From positions 620,001 to 684,000 of the forward strand of contig NC_005125.1 of the NCBI RefSeq assembly GCF_000011385.1: a stretch of DNA of 64,000 nucleotides, in the 5' to 3' direction. Source of the stretch: Gloeobacter violaceus PCC 7421 (GTDB lineage: Bacteria; Cyanobacteriota; Cyanobacteriia; Gloeobacterales; Gloeobacteraceae). Within the stretch, counting starts at the first letter, position 1; each line of letters begins with the position of its first letter. The translations under genes and the position numbers were made by a program. Of this stretch, positions 35,817 through 44,019 are shown in pieces. The notes beneath the pieces are model-generated. The model was not told the DNA's origin. It searched no databases and saw only the letters and a program-made list of their open reading frames with translations.

Positions 35817-37793
35817 TTAGATGCCCAAACCAAAATCCTGCACCCATAGCTCGTCGTCCTCGACGCTGACGCCGGTGCCGGCTGGGTCGATGAACGCACG
35901 AAACAGCCGCGGGTCGAAGCGACGGCTCACCTGCATCGGCGGCAGCGACTTGAGAATGGTCTTGCCGTAGGCTTTGCGATGCATGCGCGGGTCGAGAATG
36001 GCGACGATGCCTTTGTCGGTGCGGGTACGGACGAGGCGGCCCGCTCCCTGTTTGAGCCGCAACTGGGCATAGGGCAGGGCGAGCCGGTCGAACCAGGCCC
36101 ACCGATCGCCGCTGGTGCGCGAGAGCAGCTCGCAGCGCGCGTCGTAGACGATGTCGCCGGGCGACTGAAACGGAATGCGGTCGATAACCACCAGGCTCAA
36201 TTGCGGTCCTTCGACGCTCACCCCTTCCCAGAAACTTGCCGTGGCAAAGAGCACCGGGTTTTTGACCGTGCGGAACCATTCGACCAGGCGGCGCTTGGGC
36301 ATTTGCTCCTGGTGCTGCGCGGGCCAGAGCAACTTCGCTTCGAGCAGGGCATATACCTGCTTCATCTGCTGGAGGCTGGTAAAGAGCACAAAGGCGCGGC
36401 CCTCCGAGAAATTGACCAGCTTCTCAATTTCGGCGGCGATGGCGTTTGCGTAACTGGCGTCATTCGGGTCAGGCAGATGGGTGGGCAGGTATAGCAAACC
36501 CTGGCTCGGGTAATCGAAGGGGCTGGCAAAGATGCGCTCCTCGGCGGTTCCAGCCGGTAGCCCCACCTGGCGGCGAAAAAAATCGAACGGGTCCGCCCCG
36601 GCGGTGCTGAGGGTGGCCGACATCCAGACGGCGGTCGGTCCGTCCGGGTGACTGAACCACTGACCCAACGGCGGTGCCACATCCAGGGGCGTGCAGTTGA
36701 GTGCGACATTGGTCCCGCCGCCGCGCGTCGTCTGATATTCGACCCAGTTGACCCAGTTTTCTCCTGGCTCAGCAAGGACACGCAAATTGCCCTCGTAGCC
36801 GGTGAGCGTCTCCACCAGCCGGTCGCGGCGCATGCGCGCCACGTTCGTTTCGAGGTTGTCCTCGCTTCCCAGGTTCAGTTCCTTGAGCGATTGCAACAGC
36901 CGCACGACGGCCGCCGACAGATCGTCGGCCATCGCCGGGTCGAGATTGTAGCGGCGCGTCTGGTGCGCTTCGGTAAGCAGCACTTCGAAGAAGGCGTTCG
37001 CCTCCGCCTCCGCCCGCGCCAGGGCGATGCCCAGGTTGGGAAACTGCTTTTTGATTCGGCTCAGGGTGCGGCCCATGCCGAAGTTGCTGAGGGTGAGCGT
37101 CAGGGCACGGGTGGCGTACTCGGCAAATTGATGGGCCTCGTCGATGACCAGCAAGTCGAAGTCGGGGAGGATCTGCCCGTGGCTTGCCCGATCAATCAGC
37201 AATAGCGCGTGGTTGGTGATCAAAATCTGTGCCTGCCCGAGCGAGCGGCGCGACTCGAAATAAAAGCAGCTATCAAAGTGAGGACACTTCTCGCGCAGGC
37301 AATCGTCTTTGTCGGAGCGGATGTCGTCCCAGATTTCGGAAGGCGGACTGGTGGGCAGGTCGGCCAGATCGCCGCTTTCGGTCTGCTCGTACCACTCGCG
37401 CAACCAGGTGATCCCCGGAGCGAGCAGCGATTCTGACCAGCGCCGCTTCGAGACATAGTGGCTGCGGCCTTTGACCAGCCGCGCCTCGAAGCGCACCGGG
37501 AGCGCCTTTTGCAGCAAAGGAATGTCTTTGTAGAGATACTGCTCCTGCAGGGCGATGGTGGCCGTCGAAATCACCACCCGCTTGCCGCTGAGGATGGCCG
37601 GGACAAGGGCGCTAAAACTCTTGCCGGTGCCGGTGCCCGCCTCCGCCACCACCGCGATGCGTTCGGCGAAGCCCCGCTCGACGGCGCGGGCCATATCCAG
37701 CTGGGGCTGGCGCACCTCGTAGCCCGGCAGCACCCGGGCCACGTCCTCGAAGGCATCGCTGAGGCTAATCATTTGTCTAGTGTAGGGGCTCAT
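35817..37793 (-). CDS. DinG-like superfamily 2 DNA helicase
   Basis: Start taken at ATG 37793 (658 residues); AAGGTAG lies upstream, and the frame upstream is not conserved. Motifs: EAGTGTGKS (Walker A), TATIALQEQYL, ITNHALLL, LLVIDEAHQFAEYA (DEAH), late motifs SATLST, FVLFTSLQQM, FATASFWEGVSVEG and QGAGRLVRT. DinG/XPD helicases hold a 4Fe-4S cluster with four cysteines. Three are present in CLREKCPHFDSC, but the first, expected in the KGRSHYV. segment, is Ser at about residue 115. The protein unwinds damaged or R-loop DNA in relatives. Confidence 0.88.
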   Translation of the reverse strand: MSPYTRQMISLSDAFEDVARVLPGYEVRQPQLDMARAVERGFAERIAVVAEAGTGTGKSFSALVPAILSGKRVVISTATIALQEQYLYKDIPLLQKALPVRFEARLVKGRSHYVSKRRWSESLLAPGITWLREWYEQTESGDLADLPTSPPSEIWDDIRSDKDDCLREKCPHFDSCFYFESRRSLGQAQILITNHALLLIDRASHGQILPDFDLLVIDEAHQFAEYATRALTLTLSNFGMGRTLSRIKKQFPNLGIALARAEAEANAFFEVLLTEAHQTRRYNLDPAMADDLSAAVVRLLQSLKELNLGSEDNLETNVARMRRDRLVETLTGYEGNLRVLAEPGENWVNWVEYQTTRGGGTNVALNCTPLDVAPPLGQWFSHPDGPTAVWMSATLSTAGADPFDFFRRQVGLPAGTAEERIFASPFDYPSQGLLYLPTHLPDPNDASYANAIAAEIEKLVNFSEGRAFVLFTSLQQMKQVYALLEAKLLWPAQHQEQMPKRRLVEWFRTVKNPVLFATASFWEGVSVEGPQLSLVVIDRIPFQSPGDIVYDARCELLSRTSGDRWAWFDRLALPYAQLRLKQGAGRLVRTRTDKGIVAILDPRMHRKAYGKTILKSLPPMQVSRRFDPRLFRAFIDPAGTGVSVEDDELWVQDFGLGI

Positions 37794-37993
37794 CTGTCTA
37801 CCTTGCGACCCACCGACATTGGCATTTAGCTGTACGGTAGCGGGTGATGGCCAGGGCGATACCGGTACTGGCGCATTCAGTCTTCCGCCAATCGCGCACT
37901 GTGGCTCGAGTGGCCGCTCGTCGGGGGTGGGAGCTGTCAGCTTGATGAGCATCTTGGCTAAAGTAGCTAGCAACACTTCTGGCGGAAGCTCCA

Positions 37994-38245
37994 ATGCCCG
38001 ACGTTACCCTGTCGCTCCCGGATGAAATTTTACTGGCGCTCAAACTCACCCCGAATCAACTTGGCGATGAAATGCGCTTTGCGGCGGCTGTCAAACTTTA
38101 TGAACTGGAACGGCTTTCTTCCGGTGCCGCTGCGAACCTCGCCGGAGTACCGCGTACTGTATTTCTGAGCAAACTGGCCGACTATGGTGTCAGTTCCTTT
38201 CGCCTCGGCAAAGAGGAATTGAGCGAGGATATGCGTAGTGCCTGA
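37994..38245 (+). CDS. UPF0175 family antitoxin-like protein
   Basis: 83 residues from ATG 37994 with GGCGGAAG upstream. UPF0175 signature: RFAAAVKLYELERLSSGAAANLAGVPRTVFLSKLADYG (read in two parts), a helix-turn-helix-like DNA-binding module. It overlaps the next gene by 8 bp. UPF0175/DUF3368 pairs are recognised toxin-antitoxin modules, in which this protein neutralises and represses. Confidence 0.88.
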   Translation: MPDVTLSLPDEILLALKLTPNQLGDEMRFAAAVKLYELERLSSGAAANLAGVPRTVFLSKLADYGVSSFRLGKEELSEDMRSA

Positions 38246-38723
38246 GGTGATTGCTGACACCTCACCGCTTCAATACCTTTACCAAGCTGAGATATTGGAT
38301 CTGCTCAGGCTCCTGTACGGGTATATCGTTCTTCCCCAAGCGGTAGCTGACGAACTGGCAGCAGGCCGGACCCGGAGGGTCACGCTTCCTGATCCCGCTT
38401 CGATCCTGTGGATGAGTGTTCGGCGAGTTTTGCCCACTAAATTGCTTCAAATGACAAGCGATCTGGGTGCGGGTGAAAGGGAAGTGCTGGCTTTGGCGGT
38501 GGAGATGCCGGGCTCGTTGGTATTGCTCGACGATGGCCTGGCAAGACGGTATGCTCGTCTGCTCAATCTTCAGTTGGCCGGAACGCTAGGAGTCCTGCTT
38601 AAGGCTAAGCAAGAGAAACACATCAATGCAGTCAAACCAGCCGTCGACCGTCTCGAAGCGCTTGGGTTCCGGCTTGCTCCGTCCACCCGTGCCGCTGTGC
38701 TTGAACTTGCCGAAGAGGTGTGA
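38238..38723 (+). CDS. DUF3368 PIN-like toxin
   Basis: 161 residues from GTG 38238, overlapping the antitoxin gene. PIN-type acidic residues: Asp in IADTSPLQYLY, Glu in GAGEREVLALA and Asp in VLLDDGLARRYA, followed by the DUF3368 hallmark LAGTLGVLLKAKQEKHI. PIN toxins cut RNA. Translation coupling by overlap fits a stoichiometric toxin-antitoxin pair. Its end lies 17 bp from the convergent end of the VirB4-like gene. Confidence 0.88.
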   Translation: MPEVIADTSPLQYLYQAEILDLLRLLYGYIVLPQAVADELAAGRTRRVTLPDPASILWMSVRRVLPTKLLQMTSDLGAGEREVLALAVEMPGSLVLLDDGLARRYARLLNLQLAGTLGVLLKAKQEKHINAVKPAVDRLEALGFRLAPSTRAAVLELAEEV

Positions 38724-38739
38724 CTGTTCTCGGCGCTGA

Positions 38740-41433
38740 TTAACCGGGCTCATCTCTGAGCATCCGAAGATAATGCTCGGTGAAGGCGGACAGAGCACTT
38801 AAGCGGTCAGGATAGCGTCTGCCGACTTCGGCCAGAAACGCTTCGCGCTCGCGCTGCTCGTCGGGGTTGTTGGCCACTACCGCAAGGGAACGAAAACTCG
38901 GGTAATAGCGCACCGGCGTGAGCAAGCCGCCGTCGTCCAGCAGCCAGCGCGAAAAAACTTCGCGGGCGTTGGGAAAGAACTGGGCGCTCGCGTTGCGCGC
39001 CAAACTGGCCGGGGTGTACCCGAACACACGGGCAAAGGAAGGAATCGCACTCGCTTCGATGCGGCCAATCAGCCGGGTGCGGAGGTTCTGGAAGATCTTG
39101 GAACTATTGGGGGCTTTTTCGATCGTGTCGGGATCTTGGGCGCTGATGATCACCCGCACACCGGCCTTGGCGCCGTTGGCGCACAGCCTGCCCACCAGAT
39201 TGGCGATCTCGGCGCATTCAAAAAGAATCGGTGCCTCATCGAGGATAAACAGCGACGCCGGGGTGGCAAGCGCCCGGCGCAGGGCGGCGGCGTAGTTGGC
39301 GAGGGCAAGCACGGTCATGTCCTCGGCGTTGCTCACATTGCGCAGGGCGAAGACCAACAGGGCCGCGTCGGCGCGGATCGTGGAAGGCGAACTCAGACGG
39401 GCGCCCACCCGCGAACCCATCCAGTAGGTCAGCCGCAGGCGGATGTGCTCGAAGGCGGGCCGCAGGCTGCTCTGGTCGGTATCGATGCCCAGGCGGCCCG
39501 CTTCAAGAAACGGCAGCAAATCCGGCAGCGAGGGGTAATCGCGCCAGGGGGTGGTGAAGGGGCCGGCGCGGGTGGCCGCTTCGTAGCGCCGCCGGATGGC
39601 GGGGTCTTTGAAAAATGCTCCTGCCGCCAGTTGCAACAGCGAACGCACCGTCTGGGACAGCAACGGATCTTGCACGTCTCTGCCCAGCACCATGACCAGC
39701 AGCGCCGAGACCAAAAATTCTTGAAACTCTTCGAGCCGCTCGGCGCGCACCCGTTCCTCCAGACCGGCCAGATCCGGCAATTCGAACAGGTTGAGGGCGT
39801 GGCGGCCGACATCAAAATACGCCCCTTCGACAAAGGCCGTCAGGTCAGAAAAAGTCGAACTACCGTCGGGCTTGGGAAAATCCATCGCCACCACCGGCAC
39901 CCGGCGGGCGAGGGCGTGGCGCATCAGCACTTCCAAAAGCACGGACTTTCCTGAGCGGGTCGTCCCAAATAGCGCCAGGTTGCGGTGGCGCCGGTAAAGA
40001 TCGAGCCACAGCGGGGTTTGGCCCTCTTCGCTCAATAGCTCGACGCCCTCTCGATCGATGCTCGCAAGGCGCACCAGCGGCAAAAATCCGGGTGCTTCTT
40101 CATCTAATAGTTCGAGGCGGCGGTCGAAGGGGGCGACCAGCAACCCCTCCCAGACAAAAGGCAAACTCTGAAAAAAGACTTTCCAGGCGTAGGAGACCTC
40201 GCGCACCACCCGGGCCGGGCGGTTGAAAAAGCCCGAGATAAACCGGCAGCCCTCGGCCAACAGCAACGGGTCAGACCGCCAGACCAGCACGCAGACCGCC
40301 AGGTACACCGGCCGGGCGCCCTCGATAAACGATTTTTCGAGTTCGGCTGCTTCTTCGAGTTTGAGTTGTTGGGGTACATCGACGAGCTTGCCCTGGCGCT
40401 GGCTTGTCTTCAAGCCCGCCGAAGCCTGCCGCTGGAGACGCACGGCGTTGTCGCGGCTGGTGCGTTCGTTGACGGTCGAAATTTCGACGACGATCTCGGT
40501 GTCGACCACCTCCTGGCGGGCCATCAGGTTCCAGAGATAGCGCAGTTGGGCGGCCGGGTCCGCGAAGCCCGAGGGTTTTTCGTCCCAAACTAGTACCGCG
40601 CAGTGGCGCATCCCCGCTTCCGGGGTGCCGATGCTCACTTTCTCCGCACTCAGGCGCGGGGGGGACTCGAACAGGGCACTGCGAAAATCGAGATCGCCAT
40701 GCGACTGCTCGCACAGTCCGCCCCCGCTCAGGCGCAACAGCCGCGGGGGCGGCGGCGGCGATCCGGTATTGAACTGCTTCCAGGCCCAGGCCATCAACTC
40801 CTCGGCCCCAAGGGGCACTACCGCGAGCCGGGCGGTGAGGTTGAGCAGGTGCAACCACTGGCGGCAGTGGGCATAGGCGTGGCTGACCAGCCGGTGCAGC
40901 CGGGCTTGCGATTCGGCGGCCCCCTCCCCCAGATAGCTCAACCACCACTCCTGCACTCCCAATGCCACCCGGTCGATCCAGTCGCGCGAAGCAGCCTGGG
41001 CAGACCATTCTCCCCAGCAGGCAAACAGGAGCAATTCGCTCACCTTGCGCCGCCCGTCGGCGGCGAGCCCCTGCACGCGCTGCTGCTCCCCGGCGATGAG
41101 CCAGTCGACCGGTTCGCCTACCTCCCTGCCGCGCAATTGCTCGAGTTGTGCCAGGCGACTCTCGCTTTCAGCAAAGCTCGAAAGCCGCACCGAGAGACGC
41201 CCCCCGGTCGGCAGATCCCGGCAGAGGGCGACCAGACCGGCGCAGGCGTCCGCCATCGCCTCCGGCGACTGGCAGGCGTGGATGCCCGGGGTGCGCAGGG
41301 CAAACACACAGCGAAACGCCTGCTTGCGCTGGAGGATATAGAAGCCGCAACTCAGTTGCGGGTGGTCCACCTGGCCGATGGCGACGATATCGACCAGGTG
41401 TTCGACCGGGGTGAAACCGTCTTTTTTCTTCAT
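38740..41433 (-). CDS. VirB4/TraC-like type IV secretion ATPase
   Basis: 897 residues from ATG 41433, which overlaps the upstream TGA by 4 bp (ATGA). The N-terminal half lacks motifs but fits a VirB4 N-domain. The C-terminal half is a FtsK/HerA-like ATPase: Walker A GTTRSGKS at about residue 490, a strand VPVVAMDFPKPDG, then Walker B LFILDEAPILFE at about residue 728 and a sensor region IISAQDPDTIEKA. The segment between carries VirB4-typical LFELPD and QLAAGAFF blocks. It would power pilus assembly or substrate export at the inner membrane. No coupling protein or relaxase is seen in this window. Last gene of a seven-gene operon. Confidence 0.82.
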   Translation of the reverse strand: MKKKDGFTPVEHLVDIVAIGQVDHPQLSCGFYILQRKQAFRCVFALRTPGIHACQSPEAMADACAGLVALCRDLPTGGRLSVRLSSFAESESRLAQLEQLRGREVGEPVDWLIAGEQQRVQGLAADGRRKVSELLLFACWGEWSAQAASRDWIDRVALGVQEWWLSYLGEGAAESQARLHRLVSHAYAHCRQWLHLLNLTARLAVVPLGAEELMAWAWKQFNTGSPPPPPRLLRLSGGGLCEQSHGDLDFRSALFESPPRLSAEKVSIGTPEAGMRHCAVLVWDEKPSGFADPAAQLRYLWNLMARQEVVDTEIVVEISTVNERTSRDNAVRLQRQASAGLKTSQRQGKLVDVPQQLKLEEAAELEKSFIEGARPVYLAVCVLVWRSDPLLLAEGCRFISGFFNRPARVVREVSYAWKVFFQSLPFVWEGLLVAPFDRRLELLDEEAPGFLPLVRLASIDREGVELLSEEGQTPLWLDLYRRHRNLALFGTTRSGKSVLLEVLMRHALARRVPVVAMDFPKPDGSSTFSDLTAFVEGAYFDVGRHALNLFELPDLAGLEERVRAERLEEFQEFLVSALLVMVLGRDVQDPLLSQTVRSLLQLAAGAFFKDPAIRRRYEAATRAGPFTTPWRDYPSLPDLLPFLEAGRLGIDTDQSSLRPAFEHIRLRLTYWMGSRVGARLSSPSTIRADAALLVFALRNVSNAEDMTVLALANYAAALRRALATPASLFILDEAPILFECAEIANLVGRLCANGAKAGVRVIISAQDPDTIEKAPNSSKIFQNLRTRLIGRIEASAIPSFARVFGYTPASLARNASAQFFPNAREVFSRWLLDDGGLLTPVRYYPSFRSLAVVANNPDEQREREAFLAEVGRRYPDRLSALSAFTEHYLRMLRDEPG

Positions 41434-41693
41434 CGCAACTGTCGGGTGCGGGCGAGGGCGGGCGGGTCGAGCATCTGTCCGAAGAAACGGTGGGGGCGGC
41501 GGCCGGCCAGCAACAGCCACAGCGCGCAGGCCCAGACGACGAAGGTGCCCGTCCAGATCCAGTTGAGGCCGAGGATGCCGCTCAGCACGAAGTAACCGCC
41601 AATCACCGTGAGCAGCCAGGGAAAGACCAGATCTCCGGGCACCAGGTTCAAAAAGTCGGCCTTCTGACCGAGCCTGCGGTTGAGCTTGCGCAT
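41430..41693 (-). CDS. small two-helix membrane protein, VirB3-like position
   Basis: 87 residues from ATG 41693, preceded by GAGGAGACACCG. A basic N-terminus (MRKLNRRLGQK) is followed by two adjacent transmembrane segments, VFPWLLTVIGGYFVLSGIL and WTGTFVVWACALWLLLAG, and a basic tail with FFGQML. The topology, length and location directly before virB4 match VirB3/TrbD/TraL proteins. Its TGA overlaps the VirB4-like start. Sequence similarity is not claimed. Confidence 0.6.
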   Translation of the reverse strand: MRKLNRRLGQKADFLNLVPGDLVFPWLLTVIGGYFVLSGILGLNWIWTGTFVVWACALWLLLAGRRPHRFFGQMLDPPALARTRQLR

Positions 41694-41703
41694 CGGTGTC
41701 TCC

Positions 41704-42066
41704 TCAGGCGCTGGGGATGATGAGGCTCGTGATTACATCGCCCACCACGATGCTGATCGTGGCGAGGATGGGCACGCGGGCGGTGGTCTGCCAGTCTTCA
41801 TCGTTTCGAGCAGCCTGTACGGTTCGCACAATGCCCAGGGCGATCCAGACCAGCAGCACGGCGCGCAGGACGTTGACGGTCATGTCCACTCCGAAGGCGG
41901 CCGTCAAGTTGCCGGTGCTCAAAAATAGCTCGTTGAGCCAGACGCGGGCGTTCTCGAAGAAAACGGCGTGGGCGGGCCGGGGATGAATGAGCCCGTCGGC
42001 CACCGGCAGCAGAGCGGCGAGGACGGCGCGCAGCAGCCAGGCAGGCAGGGAAAGATATTTGCGCAT
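41704..42066 (-). CDS. pilin-like small membrane protein, VirB2/TrbC-like
   Basis: 120 residues from ATG 42066, with AGGATACATCCC upstream. An N-terminal signal peptide (LLRAVLAALLPVADGLI, cleavage near HPRPAHA) precedes a short segment and two hydrophobic helices (NVLRAVLLVWIALGIVRTV and VPILATISIVVGDVITSLII). Long signal peptide plus two helices is the layout of T4SS major pilins. Order before the VirB3-like and VirB4-like genes supports this. Confidence 0.6.
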   Translation of the reverse strand: MRKYLSLPAWLLRAVLAALLPVADGLIHPRPAHAVFFENARVWLNELFLSTGNLTAAFGVDMTVNVLRAVLLVWIALGIVRTVQAARNDEDWQTTARVPILATISIVVGDVITSLIIPSA

Positions 42067-42076
42067 GGGATGTATC

Positions 42077-42292
42077 CTATAGGGTTTGGGCTAGGCGGGC
42101 GGCACTGGTGAGCAGTTTCAGACAGGTCTCGGCGCCGAGGGTGCCGAACAGGCGATCGCGCTGGTGGGTATAGGCCGTCTGTCGGGCCGGGCCATAGCGG
42201 CCGGCGGTGACCAGGTCCAGCAGGCCGGGAACCAGTGTGCTCATGTAGGGTTGCAGGCGAAAAAAAGCGGGCGGCGGAAAATTGAAGGACAT
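42077..42292 (-). CDS. short hypothetical protein of the T4SS-like operon
   Basis: 71 residues from ATG 42292 with GTGAGGCC upstream. Starts with MSFNFPPPAFFRLQPY, then LVPGLLDLVTAGRYGP and a helix ending LLTSAARLAQTL. No signal peptide or clear transmembrane helix. It sits 9 bp after the muramidase stop and 10 bp before the pilin-like gene, so it is surely part of the transcript. Function unknown. Confidence 0.65.
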   Translation of the reverse strand: MSFNFPPPAFFRLQPYMSTLVPGLLDLVTAGRYGPARQTAYTHQRDRLFGTLGAETCLKLLTSAARLAQTL

Positions 42293-42301
42293 GGCACGGC
42301 C

Positions 42302-43576
42302 TCACAGCGATGGAGTAGGGGGTTCGACCGATAGAGGTATGCGGGGTGCGGGTGTGTCGAAAAGCTGCAAGCGGGAGCGCGCGTAGGCAGACTTGCGCGC
42401 TTCGGCAAACGGGTCTTGTGTGGACAGACCAACGGCGGCGCCCGGTAAGCGATCTTGCTCCGATTGCTCGTACTCGCGGGCGAAGCGGTTCAGGTTGAGG
42501 GCGTACCCGGGATTGTAGGTTCGCCAGGCAGCACCGTTGTGGGAAGCAGCCATCTGCTCGCAGTTGCCCGATTGCATGGCGGTCAGCAGCCCGCCGTGGC
42601 GGCCCCGGGCATCCTCGCCGTGGCGGACGAAACTTGCGAGGGTATCGAGTTGCACCTTCGGGTCCGGCGATTGCAACGCCTGCAGCAGCTGTGGGCCGCT
42701 CCGGCCCGCTTGCTGCTGCCAGTGGCGATCGAGGGTCTGAAAGCCGGCAATCTGGCCATAGCCGAAGGTGGTGGACAACTCGCGCAATTGGCCAGATTCG
42801 AAAGCCGCGAAGGTGCGCATCGCTTCGAGTTTGGCGCGGCTGTCGGGCTTATCTCCGGCCATCCGGGCAAGCACCCCCGGCAGGCGACGGGAACTGGCCC
42901 CGGCGCGTTCGAACAGCTCGTCGATTTGTACCTGGTTGCGCTCGGGGTCGAGGTTGTCGAGGGTGGGTCTGTGCCCTTGCAACTCGCGCTGCATCGCCCC
43001 AAGCGACCCGGCAAAACTCCCCTCCCACCGCGGGCGGCTGAAGGTGCCGCCGGTGCTTTCCTGCTGCACCAGTGCGTAGAGAAATTTCGCGGGGATCACA
43101 GGCTCTTTGCCGTCGCCCTGGGCCGCCGCCTCCAGGTGGGACCGGTGGTCGATTCCCAAATGGGTGCGCCGATCGAGATTGCCGTCAAGAATAGCGGTGT
43201 GCTGAGCAAGGGTGGTGGCAGGCAGCTGAGTCGCGCGCTCTGCGACTGCCTGTACCAGCGATTGAGCGGTCTTGCGGTCGAAATTTCCGACCGCCAGGCC
43301 GTGCTCGCGCTGGAAGGTGTGTACCGCCCGCTCGGTGCCGGGGCCGAAACGCCCGTCGATGGTCGCTCCCGAGGACGGCCCCGCGCCAGTGGTGTAGCCC
43401 AAAAAAACCAGCTGGCGCTGCAGAGAGCGCACCGCCTCGCGGTTGCGGACAAAGGTTCCTTGTGTCTCCTCTGCATCCCTCAGCTCGTCCCAGCCCGTCT
43501 GGGCGCGCTCGGCCCGCTCCGGTGGTGCGTTGCCCAGGGCGACGGCGCGCAAAGCGAGATCGCGGGATAGGTCCAT
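42302..43576 (-). CDS. peptidoglycan-binding N-acetylmuramidase, VirB1-like role
   Basis: 424 residues from ATG 43576 with CGGAG upstream. Residues around 50-105 form a PG_binding_1 domain: LQRQLVFLGYTTG, then DGRFGPGTERAVHTFQREHGL. A muramidase-type lysozyme domain follows: ALVQQESTGGTF (probable catalytic Glu), FESGQLRELSTTFGYGQIAGF, and the C-terminal NPGYALNLNRFAREYE block of N-acetylmuramidase enzymes. Such enzymes make a local gap in the wall for secretion machines. No signal peptide is visible, so export may use another route. Third gene of the operon. Confidence 0.82.
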   Translation of the reverse strand: MDLSRDLALRAVALGNAPPERAERAQTGWDELRDAEETQGTFVRNREAVRSLQRQLVFLGYTTGAGPSSGATIDGRFGPGTERAVHTFQREHGLAVGNFDRKTAQSLVQAVAERATQLPATTLAQHTAILDGNLDRRTHLGIDHRSHLEAAAQGDGKEPVIPAKFLYALVQQESTGGTFSRPRWEGSFAGSLGAMQRELQGHRPTLDNLDPERNQVQIDELFERAGASSRRLPGVLARMAGDKPDSRAKLEAMRTFAAFESGQLRELSTTFGYGQIAGFQTLDRHWQQQAGRSGPQLLQALQSPDPKVQLDTLASFVRHGEDARGRHGGLLTAMQSGNCEQMAASHNGAAWRTYNPGYALNLNRFAREYEQSEQDRLPGAAVGLSTQDPFAEARKSAYARSRLQLFDTPAPRIPLSVEPPTPSL

Positions 43577-43619
43577 AGCCGATACTCCGTGTCGAAGGAT
43601 AGATGGTGGCTAAAAGGCT

Positions 43620-44015
43620 TTAGAAGCTGTAGCCCCGCTGGGCCAACTCCTCGCTCAGAGCCTGGTGGATGGCCTGAAAGAGCGTCTCCGAGCCACGCTT
43701 GTCGGTTTGTAATTCCAGATTGAGCAGGCTTCTGATCGCAAGTTCCAGCCCATCGAGGCGGGCGGCCAGGTAAGCGCCCTGGTTCATTTGTTCAGCAAGC
43801 AGCAAATCGCGCACATCGCCAAGCCGGACAGGCCGGGCTTCCTCCGGCAATGCCCCAGGCTCCACCGCTTCGGGATCGATGGGATCGAGCTGTTGGGTAA
43901 GGCACCAATCGAGGGCCGCCAGGACGTACTCCTGCGGGGTGCACTCGCTCTGTCGGCTGGCGGCAAGCAAGCGCTGGGCCAGGTGTTCCGGGATTTGAAC
44001 ATTCAGGGTGTCCAT
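43620..44015 (-). CDS. RHH-type DNA-binding-like protein of the T4SS-like operon
   Basis: 131 residues from ATG 44015. The N-terminus MDTLNVQIPEHLAQRLLAAS followed by helix TPQEYVLAALDWCL resembles a ribbon-helix-helix. The rest is acidic, then helical (LEQMNQGAYLAARLDGLEL). It begins 4 bases after the TGA of the first gene, so it is coupled. It may act in regulation or plasmid-like partition; inferred only. Confidence 0.6.
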   Translation of the reverse strand: MDTLNVQIPEHLAQRLLAASRQSECTPQEYVLAALDWCLTQQLDPIDPEAVEPGALPEEARPVRLGDVRDLLLAEQMNQGAYLAARLDGLELAIRSLLNLELQTDKRGSETLFQAIHQALSEELAQRGYSF

Positions 44016-44019
44016 GGTT

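Noticed and set aside
42455-43570. 371-codon plus-strand frame opposite the muramidase gene
   Set aside because: Shadow; the minus strand has the domain signatures and a good ribosome site.
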